From assembly GCA_014529385.2 (NCBI GenBank), contig CM043963.1:79664412-79728411 (forward strand): a stretch of DNA of 64,000 nt, in the 5' to 3' direction. The stretch comes from Adiantum capillus-veneris (Eukaryota; Streptophyta; Polypodiopsida; Polypodiales; Pteridaceae). Shown one piece after another: positions 34,240-48,399 of the stretch (its first letter is position 1; the number at the start of each line of letters is the position of its first letter). Made by a program: the position numbers and the translations under genes. The notes beneath the pieces are model-generated. The model was not told where the DNA came from. It ran no database searches and saw only the letters and a list, made by a program, of their open reading frames with translations.

Positions 34240-35260
34240 ACAATATCAAAATCATCAAGATGTTTTATGAACATGTGGATCATAAGACGGTTGAAACTTG
34301 CTGAAGTATTTGTAAATCCAAAGGGAATGACTGTAAATTTTTAATGTCCAGATCGAGAGTTGAATCTTGTCTTTGATATATCTTTCTCCTTGAAATTTAG
34401 AGTTGATAATAACCAGACTTAAGATCAATTTTTGCAAAAATGGAAGCTCCATATAATCTATCAAATAACTCACTAATCTTAGGTTGCATACTTATTCTTG
34501 GTTAAAACCTGATTTAATCCACGATAGTCGATACAAAGGCGTAGAGGACCGTCCTTCTTTCAATTGAAAAGAATAGCAATAGTCCGTGGAGAGAAACACT
34601 AAGTCAAATGAAACATTGTTCAAGAGTTAAGTGAGTTGTTCTTTGAGTTCTACAGACTTCGTTATCAACATCTTGTATGGTCTACAAGCAACTAATTGAG
34701 CTCTTGGAATAAGCTTGATTGCATGATCAACTTCACACTTAGGTGGTAACTCCAAAAGTTTTTCAGGAAACACATTATCAAATTCGATAATATAAGCAAT
34801 TCAAGTTCAAACATTTCTCAATTCTTTTCTGGTGGGTTAAGCTTTACAACATAAACCATCTCATTCTTTTTGTAGTTTTTGATAGCTTAGTGAAGTTCAC
34901 AAGCTAAAGTTTAGGTTGTCTCCACTTCCCATTAATGGTAACCCTAGAGTAATACTCATTTGCAAAATCAAATGAAGCATTTTCACAATGTAAGTGAGCA
35001 TCATTCTCCTTAAGCCAATCCATCCATAAGATTCTATCATAGACTTCTATATGTAAGACCCTAAAATGAGTTGAAATGTTGTGGTCATCCAAAGCAAAAT
35101 TCAAGTCACCCACTAAAGTAGAAGATTTAACTTTCCTACCCGTAGCTAATTGCACTATAGATCAATATCAAGATATTCAATAAAAATGAGGTTTCTAATG
35201 CATCTAGAGAAGATAAAAGAATGTGTACTCCCGAAATCAATCCATTAGGTAAAATTTTGA
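34240..35260 (-). pseudogene. gypsy family X protease and reverse transcriptase relic
   Basis: The protease active site reads DFGSTHSFIFSSLDAL at about 35190-35240. The second protease block in the frame at 34904-35155 includes GDLNFALDDHNISTHF and YDRILWMDWLKENDA (usual ILGMDWL). After a gap, decayed reverse transcriptase motifs appear at about 34370-34560 ([13 protein letters not shown], then [10 protein letters not shown]-like text). The catalytic box, RNase H and integrase are missing, and sequence at 33960 is already the polypurine tract, so a large internal deletion has occurred. Confidence 0.65.
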
Positions 35261-35449
35261 CCTTGATACTCATCTCTTGACAAGGGGGAATTTTCTATTC
35301 CCATTTGTAATGCTTTTGAGGCACTACAAGACATACTCTCTGACGGCCCAGGAGTCTCCCCCGATAGTAGAAGAAGCAATGGGAGTTTAGGGTCATAGTG
35401 GATCTAATGTTGAGGAATTTGTCCCCCTTTCCCCATGAACCATATTCTC

Positions 35450-38560
<3,111 letters not shown>

Positions 38561-39402
38561 ACCAAATGCTGGTTAATGTTGCAGCCCGTCCCAAAATTGT
38601 GCCGCCACATCAATAGACACCGCTATAGAGTGGAAATTGAGTGGTTGGGAGGTCTTATGTGCACTTCTAACAATGTGTTTGCACACAAGCTACAGTACAT
38701 ATGAAGACAAGTGTATAAGTTTCCCATTCTAGAACATTATATGACTCCTGCCTCCACAAAACAAGCAATAGATTTTTCACCTTGGAATACAACAAAATTA
38801 AAAAACGAGCATCTAAACAAATGGTGTTGGATAGGACTTCTCTAATTGAACATTTGGTTCATTGTAGAGGTTAGCCAAAGACAATGCAGGTGTGCATGTT
38901 TCAATAATTAAAGGTACAATGCACGCGGTTTTGGGGGGGGGAGGGGGGGGATTTAATATTTGAGACTTTTTTATTTCTTTTTTTTTTGACAATTTCATCA
39001 AATTTTTCTAAACAAACATGTATCATAGCATAAAGTATCTATTTAATGTAATTTTCAATCATCATAAGACTCCATATATGTGTGGTTGACGGAGAGAGAA
39101 ATTATAAATTCTAGAGAGATAGTATCTATGCACATTACCATTGGAAGAAGAGATTATAAACCCTAGAGAGAGGGAATGACTTCTCTTCTAGAATATTTAG
39201 AGAGACAAAGTAAAATTCTAGAGTTGTATATCACTATGCACACCAATTCAAACCTTATATAACTTCGGACTAGCCAAATCAACCCTAAACCTTGACTACA
39301 TTGGTAAGCTATCAAAATTTTGGCAGCATAACGGAGTGAAAATGTAAAGAAAAAAATCCCCATTCCACAACTCATGCCATCAGAGTCAAATATGTTTGCA
39401 GC
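38561..39402. other. no recognisable gene; G-run
   Basis: Unassigned AT-rich sequence. At 38936-38950 there is a G8-9/A/G8-9 run followed by T-rich sequence, a potential quadruplex and a likely slippage site. The region 39080-39190 has two similar gagagagaaattataaa/gagagagggaatgac blocks. Confidence 0.5.
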
Positions 39403-39980
39403 TCATGCCATCAGAGTCAAATAAGTCCACAGCATATGCAGGCGATAAGTCCCCAACATATGCATGCTTAAAACCTCTTCCATTATTTCTTTATCATTTT
39501 CTTTCTCACTATCAGATACCTTTATAAATGTGTCTAGATGAAGAAACTCAAACAAGCTCCATAAAGATCCATCTATTAGGAAATACCGATGACCTTCAAC
39601 ATCCCACTGTGGTTGCAATAAAACTTTTGTTAGGCCACAATCACTTTCAATAACTCAAAGACATTACCCACAGACAAACATATACATGTTCAAAGACCAA
39701 GGTACCCAAATAAATACAAGGTTTATTATACAAAACAAACTTAGATAGCTTGATTTTGTACAAATGAATAACATCAGGTTGGTACAAGACCCCATCCAAA
39801 AGGAAGAAGCTCCTTCACAAACTTCAAACCAGCTGTCAATCTTCCAAATAGTAAAGCACCAAAAAAGATGAACCAAAGAGAGTAGCCCTCACTTGCACCC
39901 ATAGAAACAACACAACATTTTGTTAGCATTGGCTCTGTATGCAGATGATGCATGGGCATCCTAGTTGTTATCCATGTCAC
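39403..39980 (-). pseudogene. possible spliced host-gene fragment, unrecognised
   Basis: A minus-strand frame (39774-39980) ends in GASEGYSLWFIFFGALLFGRL (one membrane-like segment) and FVKELLPFGWGL. On the same strand GTACC follows that point. An AG at about 39615 (AACCACAG) precedes a second frame, WDVEGHRYFLIDGSLW..FEFLHLDTF and an acidic tail to 39403. The two parts would join in phase across an intron of about 160 bases. I know no family for it and it could be chance. Confidence 0.25.
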
Positions 39981-42370
39981 AAAGATATAACTTTTTTGTG
40001 CAATCGAAATATAAATTTCAAGAAACTTTGGTAGTCAATTACACCATCATAAACAAACTTTTAATAGTTTGATATACTGTATTGGTACTGGTATTGGTAT
40101 TGGTACTAGTACTGGTATTGATACTGGTAGTGGTACTGGTACTGGTACTGGTACTGGTACTGGTACTGGTACTGGTACTGGTACTGGTACTGGTACTGGT
40201 ACTGGTACTGGTACTGGTACTGGTACTGGTACTGGTTCTGGTACTGGTACTGGTACTGGTACTGGTACTGGTCTCAGATTTTCAGTGCCAGTACTGGTAC
40301 TGCTATCTTGGTAAATTGGTACACTAGATGTTATCCATTTCACATAGGTACACCTTTTTGTGTATGAAAGAGAAATTTCAAGAGACTTTGGTAGCCAATC
40401 AAATCATTTTAAACAAATTTTTACAGTCTGATACACTGGTACTGCTACTGATACCAATCTCAGATTTTCAGTGACAGTTCCACCTAGTACTGGTAGTACT
40501 AGTATTGCTATCCTGCAATCCTAGTCAACTGGTATACTAGTACTGGTAATAGTCTCAGACTCTCAGTCCTAGTACTAGTACTGGTAGTACTAGTATTGAT
40601 ACTGCTACATGTCTATATTGTTATAGTGCTATACTGGTTTATTGGCAAACTGGTTTCCAAGCATTGTTTATGTCAAGAATACCAAAAAGGTGTATAAACT
40701 AGTAGTTTTATATAGTAGATAGGTAATTCCATAAGCCTTGCAAAGAGTCAGCATATGGGTACTGATACATGTATGATATACTAGTACTGGTATTGGTATC
40801 AGTCAGTGCTAGTAGTAGTACTGTTAGTACCAGTACTGTTAGTATTGGTACTGAAATTGTGATACTTCTAAATTGGTATACCAACTGGCATACTTAGTAT
40901 TGGTACAGGTACAAGTATTGATACCAGTCGCGTATTTCTAGTCCCAGTACTGGTACTGGTAGTACTGGTATTGCTATCCTGATATCCTGGTAAATTGGTA
41001 CACTAGTTGTTATCCATTTCACATAGGTACTCCCTTTTTGTGTAAGTAACCTTATAATTGAAAGCGAAATTTCAAGAGACTTTGGTAGACAATTACATCA
41101 TTTTAAACAAACTTTTTACAGTCTGATACACTAGTACTGGTACCGGTCTCAGATTTTTAGTGCCAATATTGGTACTGGTAGTACAAGTACTTCTATCTTG
41201 TAATCCTGGTCAACTGGTATACTAGTACTGGTACTAGTCTCATAGTCTGAATGCTAGTGTTGGTACTGGTAGTACTGGTATTGATACTGCTACACATCTA
41301 TATTGTTATAATGATATACTGGTTTATTGGCAAACTAGTTTCCAGACATTGTTTATGTGGAAAATACCAAAAAGGTGTATAAACTAGTAGTCTTATATAA
41401 GAGATAGGTAATTCCATAAGTCTTGCAAAGAGCCAGTATACTGGTATTGATATAGGTCTGGTATATTGGTACTTGTATCAGTCAGTGCTAGTACTAGTAT
41501 TGTTGGTACCATTAATGTTAGTACTTATACTGAAATTTTGATACTTTTAAATTGGTATACCAATTGGCATACTTAGTATTGGTAATTGTACTAGTACTGG
41601 TACTAGTCTTAGCTTTCTAGTACTAGTATTGGTACTAGTAGTATTGGTACCAGTCTCAGATTTCTAGTGTCAGTACTGGTACTAGTAGTACTGGTACTGA
41701 TATAGGTATGGCATACTAGTACTAGTATTGGTATCAGTCAGTGCTAGTGCTAGTGCTAGTACTAGTACTGTTACTACCAGTACTGTTACTGTCAATACTG
41801 TTAGTACTTGTATTGAAATTGAGATACTTCTAAACTGGTATACCAATTGGCATACTTAGTACTGATACTAGAACTGATACTGGTACCAGTCTCATATTTC
41901 TAGTGCCAATATTGGTACTAGTAGTACTGGTACTAGTAGTATTGGTACTAGCAGTACTGATACTAGCAGTACTGGTACTGCTATCCTGGTAAATTGGTAC
42001 ACTAGCTGTTATCCATTTCACATAGGTACTACCTTTTTGTGTAAGTAACCTTATGATTGAAAGCAAAATTTCAAGAGACTTTGGTAGCCAATTACATCAT
42101 TTTAAACAAACTATTACAGTTTGATACACTGGTACTAGTACTAGTATTGGTACCATTCTCAAATTTTTAGTGCCAATACTGGTAGTACTAATACTGATAC
42201 TACTTTATAAATTTTTTGGTCTACATGTTTAATGGTTTACCTGCTCCCTGACATATTGTTATTTCACCAATATCTAAACAATGTTAAAACCAGGAGTTTT
42301 AACCTCGGAGATAGGAAATAGGCAATTCTATAAGGGTCCTGCTGAGAGCCATTATATATTTTATAAGTGT
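39966..42370. repeat. satellite-like array built on TACTGG with higher-order units
   Basis: A nearly pure (TACTGG)n core lies at about 40068-40275. It is followed by TACTGGTA-like linkers alternating with unique blocks. The block tgttatccatttcacataggtac..ttgtgt..ttcaagagactttggta..tttaaacaaa occurs at about 39966, 40327, 41006 and 42006. A second block (gctatactggtttattggcaaactgg..aataccaaaaaggtgtataaactag) occurs at about 40600 and 41300, spaced about 680. The array is therefore a partly regular higher-order repeat. Confidence 0.85.
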
Positions 42371-42539
42371 TTATTGTATATATTATATAAATTTAATACA
42401 TGTAAAGTGAAATAAAAGTGGAATGAAGTGAAGTGAAAGTGAAATAAAAGTGGAATGAAGTGAAGTGAAAGTGAAGGAGCATGTTTTGCTGTGAAGAAGA
42501 AGGAGTATAAGAAGAAGAGAAGGTACTCAGGGTGTATTG

Positions 42540-43660
42540 GACAAGGTACCGGTCCAGTGTAGTAACAGTCCAGAAGTAGCACCAGTAGCAGTATACAAGT
42601 AGCACTTGTCTAGTATATTATAGTATAGAAACCTTACTGAACCAATACAAATTCAGTGCCCGTACACCAGAATTACTAGTACAAGTAGCACCAATACCAT
42701 TTCAGTATAAAACCTCAGCAGTTATAGTACGAGTATATTACACTAGTAGCAATTGTACTAGTTCACTATAATTCAATTCCAGTGTCAGTACAGTATATAC
42801 ACACATAGCATCAGCACCAATACATTTGTAACACCAGTATCAATCTAGTATAATATAGTAATAGTATTAGTCTATTATAATATAGCACCAATATCAAGAT
42901 TAGTCCATAAGTAGCATCACTACCAGAACTGGCTCCAATATCAGTATCCCTAGTGTCAATACAGTAGCCCTAGTAGCATCAGTACCAGTTCAGTATAATC
43001 CAGTACCAATACCAGTATCAGTACAACACTAGTACACAAGTGGCACCAGCGTGGCACCGGTACACAAAATAGTGTTGGTCTAGTCTTTTATATTAAACAA
43101 ACAGTCTAAGTACCATAACCTGTTCATTACCAGCACACAATTAGCACCAATACCAGTCTCATAAGTAGCCCTGATATCAGGTCAGTATACTATTGTACAC
43201 AAACAGTCCAGTCCTAGGATCAGTATAAAGTGATAGCAGTATTAGTTCAGTACAATAAAGTAATAGTACTTGTACTAATACTAGTTGTGTATGTTATAGT
43301 ATCACTACCAGTACCAGTTCAATGCTAGTATACCAGTGTCTACAGTACCCGTACCCAAGTAGCTTTGGTCTAGTATATTATAGAACAAAAACCGTATTAG
43401 TGCCAGTACACAATTAGCAGAGCATCTTTAGTGGCTAAGCCCAAAAACCATTTAGTCGGAGTAGCAAGTGTATAAACAAGGGATGCGCCACAATGGCCAT
43501 ATCCACAACCACATACTACTATATGAATAGCTTTTACCCAATTCTTTTATAATTCACAACCCATTCTGACCATAACAACCCAGTGATTCATCAAAGGTTC
43601 CCCCAAGCCAACAGTCCCCAGCTAATACTACCAAGGAAATTGCAACACGCTATAGCTAGC
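42540..43660. repeat. array of CCAGTA-type repeats, opposite strand bias
   Basis: The same word family as the previous array but in reverse complement (taccagta, ccagtacc, agcaccagta). Units are short and irregular, with blocks ctagtatattatagtatagaa (about 42610 and 43370) repeated. More of the same lies at 43760-44010. No coding potential. Confidence 0.75.
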
Positions 43661-43663
43661 TAT

Positions 43664-43665
<2 letters not shown>

Positions 43666-43723
<58 letters not shown>
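43666..43723. repeat. (TG)n microsatellite
   Basis: About 29 TG units followed by agagagagatatatata, splitting the CCAGTA-type array. Confidence 0.95.
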
Positions 43724-43727
<4 letters not shown>

Positions 43728-44041
43728 AGAGATATATATAGATTTTAAAGCACATTTAATATATTACAGTACCAGCACCAGTACCCAAGTAGCACCAGTA
43801 CATAAATTATTAACAGTACCAGTACTAGTACCAATACCAGTCCAATATAATATAGTACCAGTACCAGTACACAATTAGCACCAGTATCTGTACATTATCA
43901 GTACCAGTACCATATGTGTGTGTGTGTTAGGTAGTAGTACCAGTAATAGTAGTACCAGTACCAATACTACCAGTATCAATAGTAGTACGAGTACCAGTAC
44001 CATCACTATGTGTATGTATGTATGTGTGTGTGTGTGTCCGC

Positions 44042-44217
44042 CATAGGAGCTTCCAATGGAGCCCCAATGGCTCCATTGGGGCTCCATTCGAGCTCCCCCA
44101 TGCCTTCAAAGGCATGGTGAGAAGGCAGCACATGCGTTGCCTTCTCACCATTGGGACTCCATTGGAGCTCCACCATGCCTTTCAAGGCATGGAGGAGCTC
44201 CATTGGTAGCTCCTATG
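44042..44217. mobile_element. 176-bp multi-hairpin fold-back (MITE-like) element
   Basis: The ends CATAGGAGCTTCCAATGGAGC (44042-44062) and 44197-44217 are inverted repeats with one mismatch in 21. Inside are four further inverted repeats: 44055-44070 with 44073-44088 (16 of 16, 2-base loop), 44098-44106 with 44109-44117, 44116-44127 with 44138-44149 (12 of 12) and 44173-44181 with 44184-44192. It is bordered by (TG)n on the left and (AC)n on the right, which extend the inverted symmetry. No coding sequence. No clear target duplication. Confidence 0.75.
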
Positions 44218-44229
44218 ACAGAAATGCAT

Positions 44230-44290
44230 ACACACACACACACACACACACACAACAACAACAACACATTTCCCCAATACAATCATACAT

Positions 44291-44316
<26 letters not shown>
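44230..44316. repeat. (AC)n runs
   Basis: Two AC runs (44230-44254 and 44292-44315) separated by acaacaacaac and a short unique stretch. Confidence 0.9.
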
Positions 44317-44321
<5 letters not shown>

Positions 44322-44734
44322 CACACTTGCGTTCACACACACAACCACACAGTAACACATGACGCAAATACAATAATGCATACTCATGCATTTTCATACA
44401 CTACAAACACAAACACAAATAAACTTGTTGTAATACACATGCTAGGGGAAATAGGGTTCCAGAGGTAGCCGACCATGAGGAAGAGGACATGGAAAGGGAA
44501 GCGTCCACTTGGTACTTGGAGTGGGTCACTTGGACGACGAGCAATCAACCCCTGAGTAGTAGCAAAATGTGAGCCTTATTCCATGTATTTGAGCAAGATG
44601 ATTGAGAGGAAGATGCATTTGTAAAACACCTTGGCCTTCCTCTTCGTGTAATAATCTATGCCTACTCGCATGCACCGGCATCAGGGGTGTACACATGATT
44701 TCAGGTGGTAGTGGTCATGTGGCTCCATTGACGT

Positions 44735-45015
44735 GCTCCCCGAGAGCACCAACTTGCTTGCATTAAAGAGCACCTCTATCGGATCAGCACGTGTTGCTTA
44801 CTCAGCGTGCTCCCTAAGAGCACGAAGGCACTTTAAAGTGCTCCCAAGGAGTACCAAGGCACTTTAAAGTGCCCCCAAACAGCAGCGCACGTGCTCCTTA
44901 TTTAGCGTGCTCCCTAAGAGCACCAAGGTGCTTTAATGTGCTCCCAAAGAGCAGCAGGCACACCCCCAAGAGTAGCACGTACCCTAAAAGAGCAGCGCAC
45001 ATGCCCCCAAGAGAA
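44735..45015. repeat. about 102-bp degenerate tandem repeat
   Basis: The words gcgtgctccctaagagcac and cactttaaagtgctccca recur. Copies starting cagcacgtgttgcttactcagcg (about 44783) and cgcacgtgctccttatttagcg (about 44885) are spaced about 102 bases. A further relative lies at 45940-45985, immediately before the ammonia-lyase pseudogene. Confidence 0.7.
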
Positions 45016-45849
45016 GCTTTTATTCTCCTATCTTAAAGTGTGAAGCGGCCTTCTCTGCAAGTACGTATGATTGTCTTAATCTGCAACTGTGTAAAATGCA
45101 AGGATGGAGCAACGGGCACTTTCTCGCTATGGTTCACCAAGCTGTGTTGAAAAACAAGATACCTTGGCTCTCTTTTCTGCACACTACCAGTCCTGTTGGT
45201 GACCTTGCCATCCAGCCAGCACACGTGGGTGGTGATCCCCCGTGATATAAACCATTCACGAACAAAGGTTACATGCAATATAAGAGTGAGCTTCACCTGC
45301 AACGTCCAGATGACACACAAAAGCCAATTGATGCTTACGTGGGGATCACAGTATGAAGGCCTAGCCCCTCTACTATTTCTGGAAGGCTATTTTGAACTGC
45401 TTTTAAGTTATTTTTTGTGAACTTTAATAAGAATGTTGGTTTTGCTTTCTTCGTGATAAACTTTTGCAATAGCTCATGCATATGTATGGTTTACTTACAG
45501 AGTCACACACAATTACAGAATTGCATGTGTGTAGATTGATAATTGTATAATTTCTTAACATTTATGTAACGCACTCAAAATATAATTTTAATGACATTAC
45601 TCCAACCTAAATCCATATTCGTCCTTGACTAGTGATAACAGGGGCTTGCATTTGATCATTGTCCACTCACCATGACATTCAGGCCATCGAGATCTAAGTG
45701 TTGTTGTATTGTAATTAAGCGCCTAAGTAGCTGAGGGGAGCAATTTTAGCTGAGGGGAGGCACCTAAGTAGCTGAACCCTTATGAGCTCAATGTGATGGC
45801 AAAAGATAGCGTGATTGTCAATCAATAGTAGAGCCTTGTCTTGGTTGTA
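45016..45849. other. no recognisable gene; possible gypsy 3' edge
   Basis: At about 45588-45640 the text aatgacattactcca..attcgtccttgactag resembles the LTR/polypurine junctions at 3848 and 10623, so a minus-strand gypsy 3' end may be present, though the tract itself is poor. The frame at 45033-45320 has no motif. Confidence 0.35.
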
Positions 45850-47066
45850 TTCACGCAAACGGTATGTCTTATGGCTCTAGCAAGTAGGGATGTTCAGGAT
45901 CAAAACTTTGACAACACTAGAGCAAGAAGCATCTTGAAGGAGCAGTGCACATGCTGCCTCCTCGGCGTGTTCCCTAGAAGCTCCAAGCTATCACTACCAG
46001 CTTTTGGGGCCTGCTCTGATTAGCGGACACTTAAAGTGGAGGAATTTTCGGCATATTCTGTCCCAGGGCCTCTGGCAGGCGCGCAACCTTCTCTACCCAC
46101 CACCCATGTTGCCATGGTTGTCCGCCTCAATAGCCTTGGTATGCTTGGCCTATCCGGAATTAGAGGGGAAGTCCTTCAAGCCTTAGTTAATCCTGTGAAC
46201 ACTAATATCATCCTCTTCTACCCCTGCACGGTACCATTATTGCGTCCAGCAATCTCATATCTCTTTGCTAAATATTGGTCGGCCTGCAACTTGCTGTGTG
46301 GCCTATAGTAAAGGCCTATGTCAAAGGTGGTGAGAAGCTTCTAATTCCTATCCACGGAATCACCATCAACGTGCAACAATATGAGGCCAACATCACCAAC
46401 AACAACCCGCTCATCAATGGAGAAAATGAACATTGCTTCTTGCATGGAGCTAACTTCCGAGGCACCTTTGTAGGCTTTCCCATGGATAGCGTCAGAGTGT
46501 CTATTGACGCCATGGGAAGACTCTTGTTTGCTCAGTTCTTTGAGCTCATGTTGGAGATGGCTATCAATGGCCTCACTAGCAACCTCTCCTTTGGCCCTGA
46601 CATTGCCTTGAATTTTGGCCTCAAAGGAGCTAACATCACCATGGCCTCCTACTTGTCTGAGCTTTTACACTTGTCTAGCCTCGTCACTTCTCTCATAGAG
46701 ACATTGAGAAGCACAACAAAGACAAGAATTTTTTAGGTCTCATTCAGGTGAACACGAGGCATGCATTGCAAGTCATCCGCACATGCACATGCCTGCCCAA
46801 TAATGTTCGGTCCGATGGCAGCCATAGTCCATGAAGGCGACCATCAAAGGAGCTAACATCACCATGGCCTCCTACTTGTCTGAGCTTTTACACTTGTCTA
46901 GCCCCGTCACTTCTCTCATAGAGACATTGAGAAGCACAACAAAGACAAGAATTTTTTAGGTCTCATTCAGGTGAACACGAGGCATGCATTGCAAGTCATC
47001 CGCACATGCACATGCCTGCCCAATAATGTTCGGTCCGATGGCAGCCATAGTCCATGAAGGCGACTA
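45850..47066 (+). pseudogene. phenylalanine ammonia-lyase family pseudogene
   Basis: The family deaminates phenylalanine at the entry to phenylpropanoid and lignin synthesis. The visible segments are in family order. VAMVVRLNSLGMLGLSGIRGEVLQAL (about 46110-46190) matches the conserved ..MLVRINTL..G.SGIR.E.L.A block. After a frameshift comes GTIIASSNLIS (about 46224-46256), the site of the self-forming MIO cofactor, where ASG is normal and ASS is seen. A deletion of roughly 150-170 residues follows. Then NNNPLINGENEHCFLHGANFRGTFVG, MGRLLFAQFFELM and GLKGANITMASYLSEL (46390-46660) match the second half. Frameshifts, the deletion and the MIO change rule out a working enzyme. No intron is visible. 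The part before about 46080 is tentative. Confidence 0.75.
46621..47066. repeat. 223-bp tandem duplication at the pseudogene 3' end
   Basis: 46621-46843 and 46844-47066 are almost identical (one difference seen, tagcctcg versus tagccccg). The unit covers the ammonia-lyase block from KGANITMASYLSEL to the NFLGLI-like region. Confidence 0.95.
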
Positions 47067-48010
47067 GAGAAAGTCAAGTGATCTAGTTGCAAAATCAAAG
47101 GGTTTTTGGCAATGGCAAACAACAATGCACCGAGAGAGCAACCTTGCCTCATATTTAGGGAGCATTCAAGAGACCATGAATCCCCAAGGAAGCATTGTGA
47201 GCATATAAGAAGTGTATAATATTGGCTAATTTTGCCTCACAGAGCATCCAATCAGAGGCCAAGACTCAATCAACTCACCATCAAGAATCCCTGAGGAAGT
47301 TCTATTAGTATATAAGAAGTGTACAATGTTGACTAACCTTGCCTCATGGAGTATCCAAGAAGCCAAGACTCAGTCCACTCACCATCAACAATCCCTCAGG
47401 AAGTGTTGTGAGCATATAAGAAGTGTGCAATATTGGCTAACTTTGGACACCACACAATATCCACAATGAATTCCCATTGCACACAGCATCAAAGGCCTTT
47501 TCAATATCAACTTGCATGACAGCATCAAAGGCCTTTTCAATATCAACTTGCATGACAAGTACATATATCTTGCTAGGTATATTTTGCGTATTCATTTCCA
47601 AACATGACATTCACCAAATTATCTATGATTTATCAATGAGGTATGAAGCCATATTGTGCCGAATGAATACTTGCAAGAAGGTATGAGTGACAATCATCTT
47701 GGCGAGAATTTTGTATATGACTGGCATCAAAGAGATTGGCCGCCAATGAGACAATTGTGCACAAATAGCTTAAGCAATCCCTCTTTCCATGGAAATCCTA
47801 CATTTTGCTTCTCTCATGTTGCATTCAATGTGTACAACAATGGCAATTTGAGGGACTCCCAGAAGGATAAAAATAATTCCACAGTGAGACCTCCAATAGC
47901 CAAGAGCAAAAGGCCGAATGCAATTGAACTTCAATGATTTTAGCCTTGATTTTTTGCACATCATAAGGGGAGAGGATTGGATGCATCCACGAGAGGAGAT
48001 CTTGCCGGGC
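47067..48010 (-). pseudogene. L1-type LINE reverse transcriptase relic, minus strand
   Basis: Minus-strand text shows HWRPISLMPVIYKILAKMI (about 47680-47740), then QVDIEKAFDAV (first catalytic Asp block), present twice in a 36-bp duplication (47484-47555). MRQGCSLGALLFAIAKNPL (about 47090-47152) is the RQG..LSP.LF box. Between these boxes an approximately 105-bp segment is repeated three times (about 47190-47460). The FADD box and C-terminus are missing at the pseudogene boundary. Confidence 0.7.
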
Positions 48011-48399
48011 ATAATGAGCTTTAGCTAAAACTAGAGGAGAACATGCTTAAAGTACAAAACCATGTAGGTATCAACAAGCTCACTCTTTGAGGCTGTTCAG
48101 TAGCCCGTATGTAGCATAACTTGTTTGATGTCTTGGGAGGCTTGGGAATGATGTAGGTGCTTTAAAAACTATTTCAAAGCACACCCTTGTCCACAAATAC
48201 TCGCTGACAAGCCCGAGTTTTCCATTTAACTAGTTTATATTTATCAGTATGCTACAAAGACACAAGGGCCTTGTATATCTCTATTACTTTTAACATTCAG
48301 ATAGTGGTCATGTGTCAGCCATATATTCGAGATTTTGACACACATATTTTGCACCCTCCACATCCTCACATAAACATTGCATGTAGTGTTGGCCATAAT

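Noticed and set aside
40068-40275. Interstitial telomere
   Set aside because: The unit is TACTGG, not TTTAGGG, TTAGGG or a known variant.
40047-40343. Open frames of repeated VP, GT or VL on both strands
   Set aside because: They are translations of the TACTGG repeat, which lacks stops in most frames. No start context or conserved flank supports a protein.
46275-46736. Functional ammonia-lyase gene
   Set aside because: The 153-codon frame covers only the second half, the active-site triad is changed and out of frame, and a large segment is deleted.
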